Below the pieces are notes generated by a model. That model had not been told where the DNA came from. It made no database searches and saw nothing but the letters and a program-made list of their open reading frames with translations. DNA of 64,000 nt from an uncultured Cohaesibacter sp. Its GTDB lineage: Bacteria > Pseudomonadota > Alphaproteobacteria > Rhizobiales > Cohaesibacteraceae. Below are positions 7,053-16,815 of the stretch, piece by piece. The position numbers were made by a program, and so were the translations under genes. Numbering within the stretch: the stretch's first letter is position 1; each line of letters begins with the position of its first letter. Location of the stretch: contig NZ_OY781114.1 in the NCBI RefSeq assembly GCF_963676485.1, forward strand, positions 1,488,001 through 1,552,000, written 5' to 3'.

Positions 7053-9950
7053 TCAATGCGCTTCGTCCCAGTTGTCGGCCGCTTCAGCGTCTACCTTCAG
7101 CGGCACGCTCAGCTGTAGGGCGGGCATCGGGGCGTTTTCCATGATGGTGCGGACAACCTTGATGGTGTCATCAACCTCGCCTTCCGGCACTTCGAAGATC
7201 AATTCGTCATGGACTTGCAGTAGCATGCGCGCCGAGAGAGAGGCATCACTCAGAGCATCTTCCATGCGGACCATGGCGCGGCGCAGGATGTCGGCCGCCG
7301 AGCCCTGAATGGGGGCGTTGATGGCGGCGCGCTCCTGAAAATTCCGCATGTTGGGATTCTTGGAATTGATTTCCGGATAATGAATCTTACGCCCGAAAAT
7401 GGTCTCCACATAGCCCTGCTCGCGCGCGGCCTTTTTGGTCGCCTCCATATAGTCGCGGATGCCGGGGAAGCGCTCGAAATAGGTATCGATATAGGTCTTG
7501 GCCTCGCCGCGGGAGATGCTGAGCTGGTTGGCCAGCCCGAAGGCGGAGATGCCATAGATGATACCGAAATTGATGGCCTTGGCACGGCGACGGGTGGCGG
7601 CGTCCATCTCGTCGAGTGGCACATGGAACATTTCAGATGCCGTCATGGCGTGAATGTCGAGGCCCTCTTCGAAGGCTTTCTTCAACTGCGGAATGTCGGC
7701 CATGTGGGCCAGCACGCGCAGTTCGATCTGGCTATAGTCAGCCGAGATCAGCTTGTTGCCAGATTCAGCCACGAAGGCTGTGCGGATCTTGCGCCCCGCT
7801 TCGGTGCGCACCGGAATATTCTGCAGGTTCGGATCAGACGAAGCCAAGCGCCCCGTGCTGGTCGCTGCCAGTGAATAGGAGGTGTGGACACGCTTGGTCT
7901 CGGGGTTGATGAAATGAGGCAGCGCGTCGGTATAGGTGCTCTTGAGCTTGGAAAGCTGGCGCCATTCCACCACCTTTCTGGGCAGCTCATGGCCTTCGGC
8001 GGCAAGATCATCGAGCACGCTGGCCGAAGTGGACCAGGCGCCGGTCTTGGTCTTTTTGCCGCCGGGCAGGCCCATTTCGCCAAAGAGAATATCGCCCAGC
8101 TGCTTGGGACTCCCGATATTGAAGGGAGAACCGGCCAGCGCGTGGATTTCTTCTTCCAATCCAGCCATGCCTTGCGCGAAAGTGCCCGACAGATGGGACA
8201 AAATCTGGCGATCCACCGAAACGCCGCGCTTTTCCATGCGACGCAAGACAGGCAGCAAGGGGCGTTCGAGCCGTTCATAGACTCCCGTCATGCCATCGGC
8301 AGCAAGGCGCGGCTTGAGGATCATCCAGAGGCGCAGGGTGACGTCGGCATCCTCAGCCGCATAAGGGGTGGCCTTTTCCAGATCCACCTTGTCAAAGGTG
8401 ATCTGGCTCTTGCCACTGCCCGCCACTTCCTTGAAAGAAATCGGCTTGTGGCCCAGCCAAAGCTCGGAAAGCTCATCCATACCATGGCCATGCTTGCCCG
8501 CGTCCAGCGCATAGGAAAGCAGCAATGTATCATCAAATGGCGCAATCTCGATGTCATAGCGCGAGAGCAGCAGCGTGTCATATTTAAGATTCTGACCGAT
8601 CTTCAGAATAGAGGGATCTTCCAGCATGCTTTTAAGCGCCGTAACCGCGTCCTTGAGAGGGATCTGGCCTTCCACCAGCCCACCGCCAAACATATCCCCT
8701 TCGCCTGAGACATGGGCAAGCGGAATATAGCAAGCCTTGCCCGGTTCGGTTGCCAGCGACACGCCGACCAGATTGGCCTGCATGGCGTCAAGGCTATCGG
8801 TTTCGGTGTCCACCGCCACATGGCCAATGCGCTTGGCTTCATCAAGCCACACTTGCAGCTCCTCCATGGAGCGCACCGTCTCATAGCTCTGATTGTCGAT
8901 CGGGAGCGCGCCAATATCGGAGGCCATCTTGGCAGCAAGATCCAGCGGACCGGGGATCTTTTCACCATCTTCGGCGTCTGCCCCATCGCTGGCTGCGGCC
9001 GGATCGGCGGCTTCCCATCCGGCAACCTCAAGGCTCACCGGCTCCACTTCAGCAGCCTCGGTTTCGGTTGCCTCGGCGACACGGCGCGTGAGTGTGGTGA
9101 ATTCCAGCGCCTTGAGGAAGGAGACCAGCTTTGCCCCTTCCAGATCACAGCAGGCCAGCGCATCAATGCCAAGCGGCAACGGTACATCGCGCTTGAGATA
9201 GACCAACTCTTTGGAAATACGAGCCTGATCAGCAAACTCGATCAGATTCTCGCGGCGCTTCTTCTGCTTGATGCCGTCGGCTTTTTCCAGCAGGGTTTCC
9301 AGATCACCATATTCATTGATCAGCTGGGCGGCGGTTTTGATGCCAATACCGGGCACGCCGGGCACATTGTCGACCGAATCGCCCGCAAGCGCCTGCACTT
9401 CAACCACCATGTCGGGAGAAACGCCAAATTTATCGGCAACCTCTTCTTCTCCAATGCGCTTATTCTTCATGGTGTCGACCATCATCACACCGGGACGCAC
9501 GAGCTGCATCAGGTCCTTATCAGACCCGATGATGGTCACATCAGCCCCTTCAGCGAGCGCCTGCTCGGAATAGGTGGCGATGATGTCATCCGCCTCATAA
9601 CCTTCCAGCTCAATGCAAGCGATGTTGAAAGCGCGCACGGCTTCGCGGATGAGGCCGAATTGGGGAACCAGATCTTCCGGCGCAGGCGGGCGCTGGGCCT
9701 TGTATTGATCATAGATCGCGTTGCGGAAGGTATCGCCCTTGGCATCGAAGATCACGGCAACATGGGTGGGCTTAACACCAACAATACCCTTCTCGCCATC
9801 GGCGATCAGCTTCCAGAGCATGTTGCAGAAGCCGGAAACCGCGCCCACAGGCAATCCATCGCTCTTGCGCGTTAACGGCGGCAGGGCGTGATAGGCTCGA
9901 AAAATATAGGAAGATCCGTCAATCAAAAAGAGATGCGGTTTTTCGGACAT
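7053..9950 (-). CDS. polA: DNA polymerase I
   Basis: A 965-residue replication/repair polymerase with all three activities apparently intact. The N-terminal 5'-nuclease has LFLIDGSSYIFRAY, EGYEADDIIAT, IGSDKDLMQLV and DSVDNVPGVPGIG (residues 8-205). The 3'-5' exonuclease has VDTETDSLD (about 380-388), LKYDTLLL and AAEDADVT. The polymerase domain has motif A DYSQIELR (738-745), motif B around RRRAKAINFGIIYG (787-800) and motif C QVHDELIFE (912-920). An acidic/Ala-rich linker (about 291-335) separates the nuclease from the exonuclease. The start at 9950 was chosen because MSEKPHLFLIDGSS is the family N-terminus; an upstream in-frame start adds 16 unlikely residues. Confidence 0.97.
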   Translation of the reverse strand: MSEKPHLFLIDGSSYIFRAYHALPPLTRKSDGLPVGAVSGFCNMLWKLIADGEKGIVGVKPTHVAVIFDAKGDTFRNAIYDQYKAQRPPAPEDLVPQFGLIREAVRAFNIACIELEGYEADDIIATYSEQALAEGADVTIIGSDKDLMQLVRPGVMMVDTMKNKRIGEEEVADKFGVSPDMVVEVQALAGDSVDNVPGVPGIGIKTAAQLINEYGDLETLLEKADGIKQKKRRENLIEFADQARISKELVYLKRDVPLPLGIDALACCDLEGAKLVSFLKALEFTTLTRRVAEATETEAAEVEPVSLEVAGWEAADPAAASDGADAEDGEKIPGPLDLAAKMASDIGALPIDNQSYETVRSMEELQVWLDEAKRIGHVAVDTETDSLDAMQANLVGVSLATEPGKACYIPLAHVSGEGDMFGGGLVEGQIPLKDAVTALKSMLEDPSILKIGQNLKYDTLLLSRYDIEIAPFDDTLLLSYALDAGKHGHGMDELSELWLGHKPISFKEVAGSGKSQITFDKVDLEKATPYAAEDADVTLRLWMILKPRLAADGMTGVYERLERPLLPVLRRMEKRGVSVDRQILSHLSGTFAQGMAGLEEEIHALAGSPFNIGSPKQLGDILFGEMGLPGGKKTKTGAWSTSASVLDDLAAEGHELPRKVVEWRQLSKLKSTYTDALPHFINPETKRVHTSYSLAATSTGRLASSDPNLQNIPVRTEAGRKIRTAFVAESGNKLISADYSQIELRVLAHMADIPQLKKAFEEGLDIHAMTASEMFHVPLDEMDAATRRRAKAINFGIIYGISAFGLANQLSISRGEAKTYIDTYFERFPGIRDYMEATKKAAREQGYVETIFGRKIHYPEINSKNPNMRNFQERAAINAPIQGSAADILRRAMVRMEDALSDASLSARMLLQVHDELIFEVPEGEVDDTIKVVRTIMENAPMPALQLSVPLKVDAEAADNWDEAH

Positions 9951-10060
9951 TGGAATTTCCCTTTTAGCCTCTGCTGGATGCACGCATGGGGCGAACAAAC
10001 CATGATCATAATGTCATAAGACCTTAGCGCATGCATGAGGGCAATGAAAAGGGCAAAAGA

Positions 10061-10097
10061 AAAAGCTCCCGAACAGATCGCCTGTCCGGGAGCTTTT
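10061..10097 (-). terminator. Rho-independent terminator of the acyltransferase gene
   Basis: A long stem (AAAAGCTCCCG / CGGGAGCTTTT, with a further ACA/TGT pairing inside) and T-rich flanks on both strands. It lies just after the stop of the minus-strand acyltransferase gene and ahead of the polA promoter region. Confidence 0.85.
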
Positions 10098-10129
10098 GTT
10101 CAAAAGATTTGCGATAAAGGCCCGCTTGT

Positions 10130-11200
10130 CTATTCGGCAGCAACCGTAATCTGTTCGGGCTGTTTGCTCTCTTTGTTGAGTTTTGCCCACTGGGGGCGCG
10201 CATAGAGGAAGGTGCCGATTTTCAAACGCATGACCACTTCATACATGAGGATCGCCCCGATCACTGCGGCCATGGATACAATCAGAGCCGAAAGCCCGGG
10301 ATCACCATTACCGAATTTCAGCACCAGAATGCGCGTCACGCCCATGGGCAGGAAGAAGCCCAGATAGATCGGCAGGGAATGGCGGCCAAGATAGCGGAAG
10401 ACCTTTGCCAGCCCCCGACCGGGAGCGAACTCGGTAAGGATGCCCATGAAGTCGATAACCGCCATGAAGCCAAGCACGCCCATGATAATCGCCACAGGCA
10501 CGATCTCGTCATAGCCGAACCAGACGACGAGCCCGTTTGCAACCGCCCAGATAGCAAGCCCGACCACAGACGCCAGCTTTTGCTCACGTGCGGAATGCGC
10601 AAGCGCAAACCAGATATCCCGCCCGAAGTGACCAGCAAGAAAGAAGACATAATATTTCGAGAAGAAATCGATCAGTTCAATGCCGGTTGCCGTCAGCGTG
10701 AATTTGCAGGCAATCGCGATGGCAAACTGCAAGAGAATCGGAAGCGGGCGCATCAGGCGCAAGGCAAGAAAATAGAAGGGCAGCAAATAGATGAACCACA
10801 GCGGGCCAAATGGCTGCACGAAAGACAGCAGATAATAGAGGCCCGTTTCATGGGCACCAAATTGCTGCACGAAGAAAGGCGTCTTGAAAATGAACTCGAT
10901 GGTCATCCAGAGGAAATAGAAATAGCCGAAATGGAAGAATTTCTTATCCAGAAAAACAGGCCATTCCTTGACGATGGCGCGGGCAGCAAAAAGCCCGGCA
11001 ACGGCGAAAAAGACAGGCATCCGAAATGGTGTCGCATAGGTCAATACCGGGTGCATCCAGCCTTCGCTCCCCAGATATTTTTCAACACCATTGATGGAAT
11101 GCATGACCACAACCAGAAGGATCGTCAACCCTTTGGTCAAATCAACCCAGTCTACATGTTGCTTTGTGTTTGGATCCCGATTTGTCAAAAATACCCTCAT
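10130..11200 (-). CDS. Acyltransferase 3 family membrane protein
   Basis: A 356-residue inner-membrane protein with about ten TM helices. The N-terminus VDWVDLTKGLTILLVVVMHS carries the conserved basic/His pattern of acyltransferase-3 (OafA/NodX/OpgC-like) enzymes, followed by PFRMPVFFAVAGLFAAR, a typical second helix. Members O-acylate sugars of cell-surface glycans or glucans using a cytoplasmic acyl donor. The acceptor is unknown here because no polysaccharide genes are adjacent. The gene is monocistronic with its own terminator. Confidence 0.82.
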   Translation of the reverse strand: MRVFLTNRDPNTKQHVDWVDLTKGLTILLVVVMHSINGVEKYLGSEGWMHPVLTYATPFRMPVFFAVAGLFAARAIVKEWPVFLDKKFFHFGYFYFLWMTIEFIFKTPFFVQQFGAHETGLYYLLSFVQPFGPLWFIYLLPFYFLALRLMRPLPILLQFAIAIACKFTLTATGIELIDFFSKYYVFFLAGHFGRDIWFALAHSAREQKLASVVGLAIWAVANGLVVWFGYDEIVPVAIIMGVLGFMAVIDFMGILTEFAPGRGLAKVFRYLGRHSLPIYLGFFLPMGVTRILVLKFGNGDPGLSALIVSMAAVIGAILMYEVVMRLKIGTFLYARPQWAKLNKESKQPEQITVAAE

Positions 11201-11681
11201 GCGCCTTACGCTTAAACGGCTCTTGTGTTTAATTTTTTAAAAATTCCAGTTTAAAATGACGGGATTTTACTTAAAAGTCTCTCTAAATGTTTTATTAACC
11301 TTAACGGCTACGTTAAGTATTTGCTTTTTCGCAAGTTTTCCATTTTGAATCAATTAGACAAAAGCCGTTCATAATTCATTCACCATGATTTTAGCGGTTT
11401 TTCGGGATAAATGGGGGTTGAAGCCCCCAGCGTCACGTTGCCCCCATTGCTTGTGCATGGTGTTCTCAGGCATATCTATTGTTAACAAGGCCTTTGGGAT
11501 CTGTGCGTTAGGATAAAGGCCAGCAAGGCACAAAATCCATCAGGACGGGCTGCCTTATTCATGAATTTGCCTCAATATGGAACCATAGTCCCTTGCTGAC
11601 TATAACAGGCTCTGCTGAGCTGATCGCCCCAACAAGACACGTCCATCGCATGCCATTCTTGCGAGGACAATAATAGAGATT
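11201..11681. other. Intergenic stretch without a gene (about 480 bp)
   Basis: An AT-rich divergent region between the acyltransferase and penicillin-binding protein genes. The first part has many A/T runs and likely holds the minus-strand promoter. No coding frame or RNA gene is convincing. Confidence 0.45.
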
Positions 11682-11693
11682 TTGCCGAACATC

Positions 11694-13919
11694 ATGACGT
11701 CGCAACGCAGTTCTTCCCATATGGGCTCCCTGAGTGACATTCGCCTGAGCGATGAAGATAGAAACCACCCCGGAGCCTCTCCAAAACGAACCGCAAGACG
11801 AAAAAAGCGTCCTGATGGCAAATCCGGCCAGCGCCCCGCCAAGGCGCAGGTAGGCAGAGGCGGTGGCCAGGGCGGCTCAGGAGGTGGATCTGGCGGTGGG
11901 CGCCGTCCTCCAAACGGCGGCAGGAAACCTTCGGGCAGAAAGCCCTCGGGCAATCGGCCGACACGACGCCCTTCCCTGCTGAGCAAATTGCTTCGATTTG
12001 GTCGGCGGGTGGCCTATTGGCTTGTGATTGCCGGCATCTGGGGCTCGATTGTCGCTGGCGGCATCATTCTCTATTATGGCGCCAAGCTGCCGCAATCCAC
12101 CGACTGGAAGATTCCGGACCGTCCGCCCAATGTGCAGATCGTCTCACTGGATGGCGGGCTGATTGCCAACCGGGGCAAGACCGGGGGGCAAAAGGTGAGC
12201 ATTTCCATGATGCCGCCTTATCTGGTTGATGCCGTGGTGGCCATTGAGGATCACCGCTTTTTCCATCATTTCGGCTTTGACCCGATTGGTTTCACGCGCG
12301 CGATGGTGACAAACCTCATTCGCGGGCGCGTTTCCCAAGGGGGCTCGACGCTGACGCAGCAGTTGGCCAAGAACCTGTTCCTTGAGCATAAGCGAACCAT
12401 CGAGCGAAAGGTTCAGGAACTCATTCTGGCCATCTGGTTGGAAACCAAATATTCCAAGCAAGAGATACTGGAAATGTATCTCAACCGGGTCTATCTCGGC
12501 TCAGGCGCCATTGGCGTGGATGCGGCCGCACGAACCTACTATAACAAGCCAGCCTCCATGCTGACCCTTTCTGAGGCGGCCACCATTGCAGGCCTGCTCA
12601 AAGCCCCTTCCCGCCTTGCACCCAACAAGCATCCCAAAGCGGCAAGGGCACGCGCCAAGCTGGTTTTGGCAGCCATGGAGAGAGAAGGCTTCATCACGCC
12701 GCAAGAGCGCAAATTGGCCCTGACCCAGAGCGTTGATACAGTTGCCCGCCACCGCTCCAGCTCACTCAATTACATTGGTGACTGGGTGATGGAACAGTTG
12801 CCCGATCTAATCGGAGACGTGACTGAAGATGTGATTGTCGAAACAACCATCGACTTGCGTATGCAAACGCTGGCCGAAAATGCCATAGTCAATGCCCTTG
12901 ATAAGAAGGGCAAGAAATATGGTGTGGAACAGGGCGCCCTTGTCAGCGCCACACCGCAAGGGGCCGTGCGGGCGCTGGTTGGCGGCAAGTCCTATCGTGA
13001 GAGCCAGTTCAACCGCGCCGTTGATGCCAAGCGGCAACCGGGCAGTGCCTTCAAGCCCTTTGTCTATCTGACATCTCTGGAACTGGGCAACCGGCCTGAC
13101 AGCATGCGCGTGGATGGTCCGGTTTCCTATAATGGATGGACGCCGCAAAACTATTCCAAGAAATATATGGGCCAGATTTCCCTACGCCGAGCATTAGCGC
13201 TTTCCATCAACACCATTGCCGCACAGCTAACCTTTGAGGTTGGGCCAGCGCAAGTGGTGGAAACGGCTCACAAGATGGGCATTCAATCCAAACTGGCGAA
13301 TAATCTGTCCATTGCGCTTGGCACAAGCGAAGTCACACCGCTGGAACTGGTCGGGGCTTATATTCCCTTTGCCAATGGCGGGGCACGTGCCACGCCTTAT
13401 GTCATCCAGCGCGTCGTTACCAAAGAAGGCAAGGTGCTTTATATCAACCCCAATATTCCGGGCCCAAGGGTGATCAAGCCGGAGATTCTCTCCATGATGA
13501 ACCAGATGATGCAGGAAACCCTGATTACCGGCACGGGCAAGAAAGCCATGCTTTCAGGTCGCCCTGCTGGCGGGAAGACCGGCACCAGCCAGAGCTACCG
13601 TGACGCCTGGTTTGTCGGATATACCGCCAATCTTGTTACCGGCGTGTGGTTTGGCAATGACGATGGCTCTCCGACCAAGCGTGCGTCGGGTGGGAACCTG
13701 CCTGCCGAAACATGGAAAAAATACATGGTTGGAGCGCATAATGGCATGACGGTCGCAGGTCTGCCAGGGGTCAGCATGGAGCAGATCGCCGAAACCCGCC
13801 GCAAGGCCGGGGGCGAAAAGAAACCATGGATAAATCCCGACCTCCTGCCAGAGGGCCAGAGCACTATGCCTCTGCCCAAGGAGCGCAAAGGATTGCTGGA
13901 ACGCCTGTTCGGCAACTAG
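11694..13919 (+). CDS. Bifunctional penicillin-binding protein 1A (GT51 + transpeptidase)
   Basis: A 741-residue class A PBP that polymerises and cross-links peptidoglycan at the periplasmic face. A cytoplasmic N-terminal tail of about 100 residues, rich in Arg, Gly and Pro, precedes one TM helix (YWLVIAGIWGSIVAGGIILYYG). The glycosyltransferase domain shows EDHRFFHHFGFD and GGSTLTQQLAKNLFL. The transpeptidase shows the nucleophile motif SAFK, the SIN motif (LSINTIAAQL) and KTGTS. The start is uncertain: ATG at 11694 is listed, while an in-frame TTG at 11682 with AGAG just before it is also plausible. It converges with the metallopeptidase gene. Confidence 0.93.
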   Translation: MTSQRSSSHMGSLSDIRLSDEDRNHPGASPKRTARRKKRPDGKSGQRPAKAQVGRGGGQGGSGGGSGGGRRPPNGGRKPSGRKPSGNRPTRRPSLLSKLLRFGRRVAYWLVIAGIWGSIVAGGIILYYGAKLPQSTDWKIPDRPPNVQIVSLDGGLIANRGKTGGQKVSISMMPPYLVDAVVAIEDHRFFHHFGFDPIGFTRAMVTNLIRGRVSQGGSTLTQQLAKNLFLEHKRTIERKVQELILAIWLETKYSKQEILEMYLNRVYLGSGAIGVDAAARTYYNKPASMLTLSEAATIAGLLKAPSRLAPNKHPKAARARAKLVLAAMEREGFITPQERKLALTQSVDTVARHRSSSLNYIGDWVMEQLPDLIGDVTEDVIVETTIDLRMQTLAENAIVNALDKKGKKYGVEQGALVSATPQGAVRALVGGKSYRESQFNRAVDAKRQPGSAFKPFVYLTSLELGNRPDSMRVDGPVSYNGWTPQNYSKKYMGQISLRRALALSINTIAAQLTFEVGPAQVVETAHKMGIQSKLANNLSIALGTSEVTPLELVGAYIPFANGGARATPYVIQRVVTKEGKVLYINPNIPGPRVIKPEILSMMNQMMQETLITGTGKKAMLSGRPAGGKTGTSQSYRDAWFVGYTANLVTGVWFGNDDGSPTKRASGGNLPAETWKKYMVGAHNGMTVAGLPGVSMEQIAETRRKAGGEKKPWINPDLLPEGQSTMPLPKERKGLLERLFGN

Positions 13920-14007
13920 CAGGATCGCCGGATGATTGGGTGTCTGATTGAAGACTGACCGAGGAACAGATTGGCGTCTCCGCTTGCATGGCGGGGCGCT
14001 CCTCAAG

Positions 14008-14766
14008 TCAGTCGTCTGCCTCAACCCCATAGGAATGCAGCCTGCGACCATGGTTGCGCAGCCATGCCTGTCCATCCAGATAATTGGGGCAGATGGCCTC
14101 GACATGGCGCCAGAAGCGATCTGAGTGATTCATCTCGCGCAGATGGGCCACTTCATGGGCTGCCAGATAGTTCAGCACGAAGGATGGCGCCATGATGACA
14201 CGCCATGAAAAGGACAGGGTGCGGTTGGCACTGCACGACCCCCAGCGGCTGGTGGTATCCTTGATGCGGATGGATGACGGCTTGACATCCAGAGCGGCCG
14301 CATGACGCGCAACGGCTTCTTCAAGATCCTTGCGCGCCTGTTTCTTCAGCCAGTCCGTCACGCGGCGGGCCATATGGGACTCATTGCCAGAGACCAGAAG
14401 AATACGGCCTTCCTCCAACTCCAGAAGGCGCACAGTGCCGCGCGCGACATCATTATGCTCAAGGGTATGGGATAGGCCGCGCACCGGAATGACCGCGCCA
14501 TGTTCAAAGGGAATATTGGGCGCACGGGCCTGCTGCTTTTCAACCAGCCAATTGACGTTTTTCTGCAGGAAATGAAGGATCTTGCTTTCGCCAAGGCCGG
14601 GTGGACAGGTCGCCACTGGCTCACCTGTCTTGCTGTCAAGACGCAGTATCAGGCGCTTGGCGCGGGCATTGAGCTTCAGACGCACCTCTATCTTGCGACC
14701 TTCATGATGCAAATAGACCGTTTCAGGCAAGCGCGCGCGGCGTCCGGTCGAAAGCAGTTTTCTCAA
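14008..14766 (-). CDS. YgjP/SprT-like zinc metallopeptidase (DUF45)
   Basis: A 252-residue protein with the DUF45/YgjP signature. VRLKLNARAKRLILRLD starts the N-terminal beta region, TTSRWGSCSANRTLSFSWRVIMAP precedes the active site, and AAHEVAHLREMNHSDRFW carries the HExxH zinc motif with a third ligand His in the NH segment. It is expected to be a cytoplasmic metal-dependent peptidase of unknown substrate. The start is TTG at 14766 with an AGGGGG ribosome site; no in-frame ATG exists because a TAG lies shortly upstream. It follows the ABC exporter gene by 40 bases on the same strand and may be cotranscribed. Confidence 0.85.
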   Translation of the reverse strand: MRKLLSTGRRARLPETVYLHHEGRKIEVRLKLNARAKRLILRLDSKTGEPVATCPPGLGESKILHFLQKNVNWLVEKQQARAPNIPFEHGAVIPVRGLSHTLEHNDVARGTVRLLELEEGRILLVSGNESHMARRVTDWLKKQARKDLEEAVARHAAALDVKPSSIRIKDTTSRWGSCSANRTLSFSWRVIMAPSFVLNYLAAHEVAHLREMNHSDRFWRHVEAICPNYLDGQAWLRNHGRRLHSYGVEADD

Positions 14767-14806
14767 ACGAGCATCATCCCCCTATAGCCCTGACACCAGC
14801 CCGGAC

Positions 14807-16591
14807 TCATTTCCTATATTGCAGATTGACGAGGTTCGCGTAGAAACCGTCTTTGCTCAGCAGCTCGTCGTGACTGCCTTCCTCGATCAGTTTTCCATCC
14901 TCGATAACGCATATCTTGTCCGCGTTGCGAATGGTCGAAAGGCGATGGGCAATCACCAAAGAGGTGCGATTTTCGCTCAGGCGCTCAAAGGCAACCTGCA
15001 CCTTGGCCTCCGATTGGCTATCGAGTGCCGATGTTGCCTCATCCAGCAATACGATGGGGGCATTCTTGAGCATCGCGCGCGCGATGGCAACCCGCTGCTT
15101 CTGGCCGCCGGACAGGGTTGCACCATTCTCGCCAATCAGAGTGTCGTAACCATGCGGTTGGGCCAGAATGAAATCGTGGGCAAAGGCATCCTTTGCGGCC
15201 GCTTCCACCTCTTCATCTGTCGCAGTCATGCGCCCGAACCGGATATTCTCGCGAATGGACCCGGAGAAAAGAACGGTGTCCTGTGTGACCAGCGCGATAT
15301 GCTGATTGAGAGAAGCAATGGAGCAGTCGCGGATATCGGTTCCGTCGACGGTGATGCGTCCTTCATTCACGTCATTGAAGCGCTGCACAAGCCCCATGAT
15401 CGTAGACTTGCCACCGCCTGAGGGCCCCACAAGAGCGGTCGTCTTGCCCCCCGGAATGACAAGGGAAAGATCCCTCAAGACTGGCTCATCTTTCCCATAG
15501 GAGAAGAATACATTCTCAAAGGCAATCTCACCGTTGGTGACATTGAGGGCGCCTGCGCCTGGGCGCTCGATCAGGTGGGTCGGCCTATCAAGAATTTCGA
15601 ACATCAGGCGCACACCAACAAGCCCGCTTTCCATATTCACCTTGAGGCGACTGAGACGACGCGCAGGATCGGCAGCGAGAAGCAGGGCCGTGAGGAAGGA
15701 GATGAATTCTCCTGGGCTCTGACCTCCAATGATGGTGCGCCAGCCGCTATAGAGAATCACCAAGGCAATGGCAAAGCCACCAAGCGTCTCCGTCATCGGG
15801 TTTGTGCGCGCTGTCAGCGTCGCGATCTTGTTGGCACGTTTCTCAACCCCTTCGATTGCGTCATCCATTTTCGCAGTCATGACACCTTCAAGCCCGAAGG
15901 TGCGGATGATGCGGAAGCCGAGGGCGCTTTCCTGCATGGTCTGCGTGGTCTGGGTCATCGAGATGAACTGCTCCTTGGCAATCCGCTTTACGCGGCGCAC
16001 GAGCATGGAAATCATGATGACAGCGGGCGGAGCAACAACCAGAGCTATGAGAGAAAGCAGCGGATCCTGAAACACCATCACGCAAACAAGGCCCAACAGA
16101 GAGAGGGCATCCCGGCCAATACTGGTGATGAGAACATCCATCACCGAACGGGCTGCGGTGGCATTATGGGAGATGCGGGTGATCAGCTCGCTGGAAGGAA
16201 AATCATGAAAGAAGTCTGCCCCTTGTTTGAGGAAGTGGCGATACATCTTGCGCTGCTGATCTGCCACGATGGCGTTGCCGATATGGGCCAGAATAGTCGT
16301 CTGCCAATAAGTTGCCAGCCCCTTGGCGACGAAGATCACGATCACCGCACCGGAAATCAGCCATACCTGATTGAAATCCTTGGAGACAAAGATGCCGTTG
16401 ACAATATCCTTCATGATCCATGCGCTCAGCGCCGTCGTTGCGGCAACGATCGCCATCAGAGTGAAGGCAAGAGCATAGCGCTTGTAATAGATATGGAAAT
16501 TTTCAGACAGGAGCCGGTAAATGAGATACCGGGAATTGCTTTGATCTGAGAAGAGACGATCCCTAAGGGTCCGGATGGTTGCGGCTATCAT
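14807..16591 (-). CDS. MsbA-like ABC exporter (fused permease-ATPase)
   Basis: A 594-residue half-transporter with six TM helices (residues about 35-310) and a C-terminal nucleotide-binding domain. The ATPase motifs are complete: Walker A VGPSGGGKST, Q-loop LVTQDTVLFSG, signature LSGGQKQRVAIARA, Walker B IVLLDEATSALD, and H-loop VIAHRLST. It resembles MsbA/lipid exporters and would act as a homodimer in the inner membrane, flipping a lipid or exporting a hydrophobic compound. The substrate is not provable from sequence. AGGAAT precedes the ATG. The YgjP-like gene follows closely. Confidence 0.9.
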   Translation of the reverse strand: MIAATIRTLRDRLFSDQSNSRYLIYRLLSENFHIYYKRYALAFTLMAIVAATTALSAWIMKDIVNGIFVSKDFNQVWLISGAVIVIFVAKGLATYWQTTILAHIGNAIVADQQRKMYRHFLKQGADFFHDFPSSELITRISHNATAARSVMDVLITSIGRDALSLLGLVCVMVFQDPLLSLIALVVAPPAVIMISMLVRRVKRIAKEQFISMTQTTQTMQESALGFRIIRTFGLEGVMTAKMDDAIEGVEKRANKIATLTARTNPMTETLGGFAIALVILYSGWRTIIGGQSPGEFISFLTALLLAADPARRLSRLKVNMESGLVGVRLMFEILDRPTHLIERPGAGALNVTNGEIAFENVFFSYGKDEPVLRDLSLVIPGGKTTALVGPSGGGKSTIMGLVQRFNDVNEGRITVDGTDIRDCSIASLNQHIALVTQDTVLFSGSIRENIRFGRMTATDEEVEAAAKDAFAHDFILAQPHGYDTLIGENGATLSGGQKQRVAIARAMLKNAPIVLLDEATSALDSQSEAKVQVAFERLSENRTSLVIAHRLSTIRNADKICVIEDGKLIEEGSHDELLSKDGFYANLVNLQYRK

Positions 16592-16748
16592 GCCATTCCT
16601 TCATTCTTCCAGTGGCATTTCACCAAATAGCACAGGAAGCCAATATCATCGAACAGGTTTTGAACTAGGCCTCTACTTAACGTGTTTGATTGCGATGTTA
16701 AAGAGAAATTGGTCATTTCCCGTGAATTTACGGTCCGCAAGCAGATAC

Positions 16749-16779
16749 AAAAAGGGCGGCAGATGAAACACCGCCGCCC
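16749..16779 (-). terminator. Rho-independent terminator of the chvE-like gene
   Basis: On the minus strand GGGCGGC (loop of twelve) GCCGCCC is followed by TTTTTG. It closes the sugar-binding protein transcript before any permease gene. Confidence 0.85.
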
Positions 16780-16815
16780 CGAAGCTGGATGAAACTGGAT
16801 ACTATCTATCCGGTT

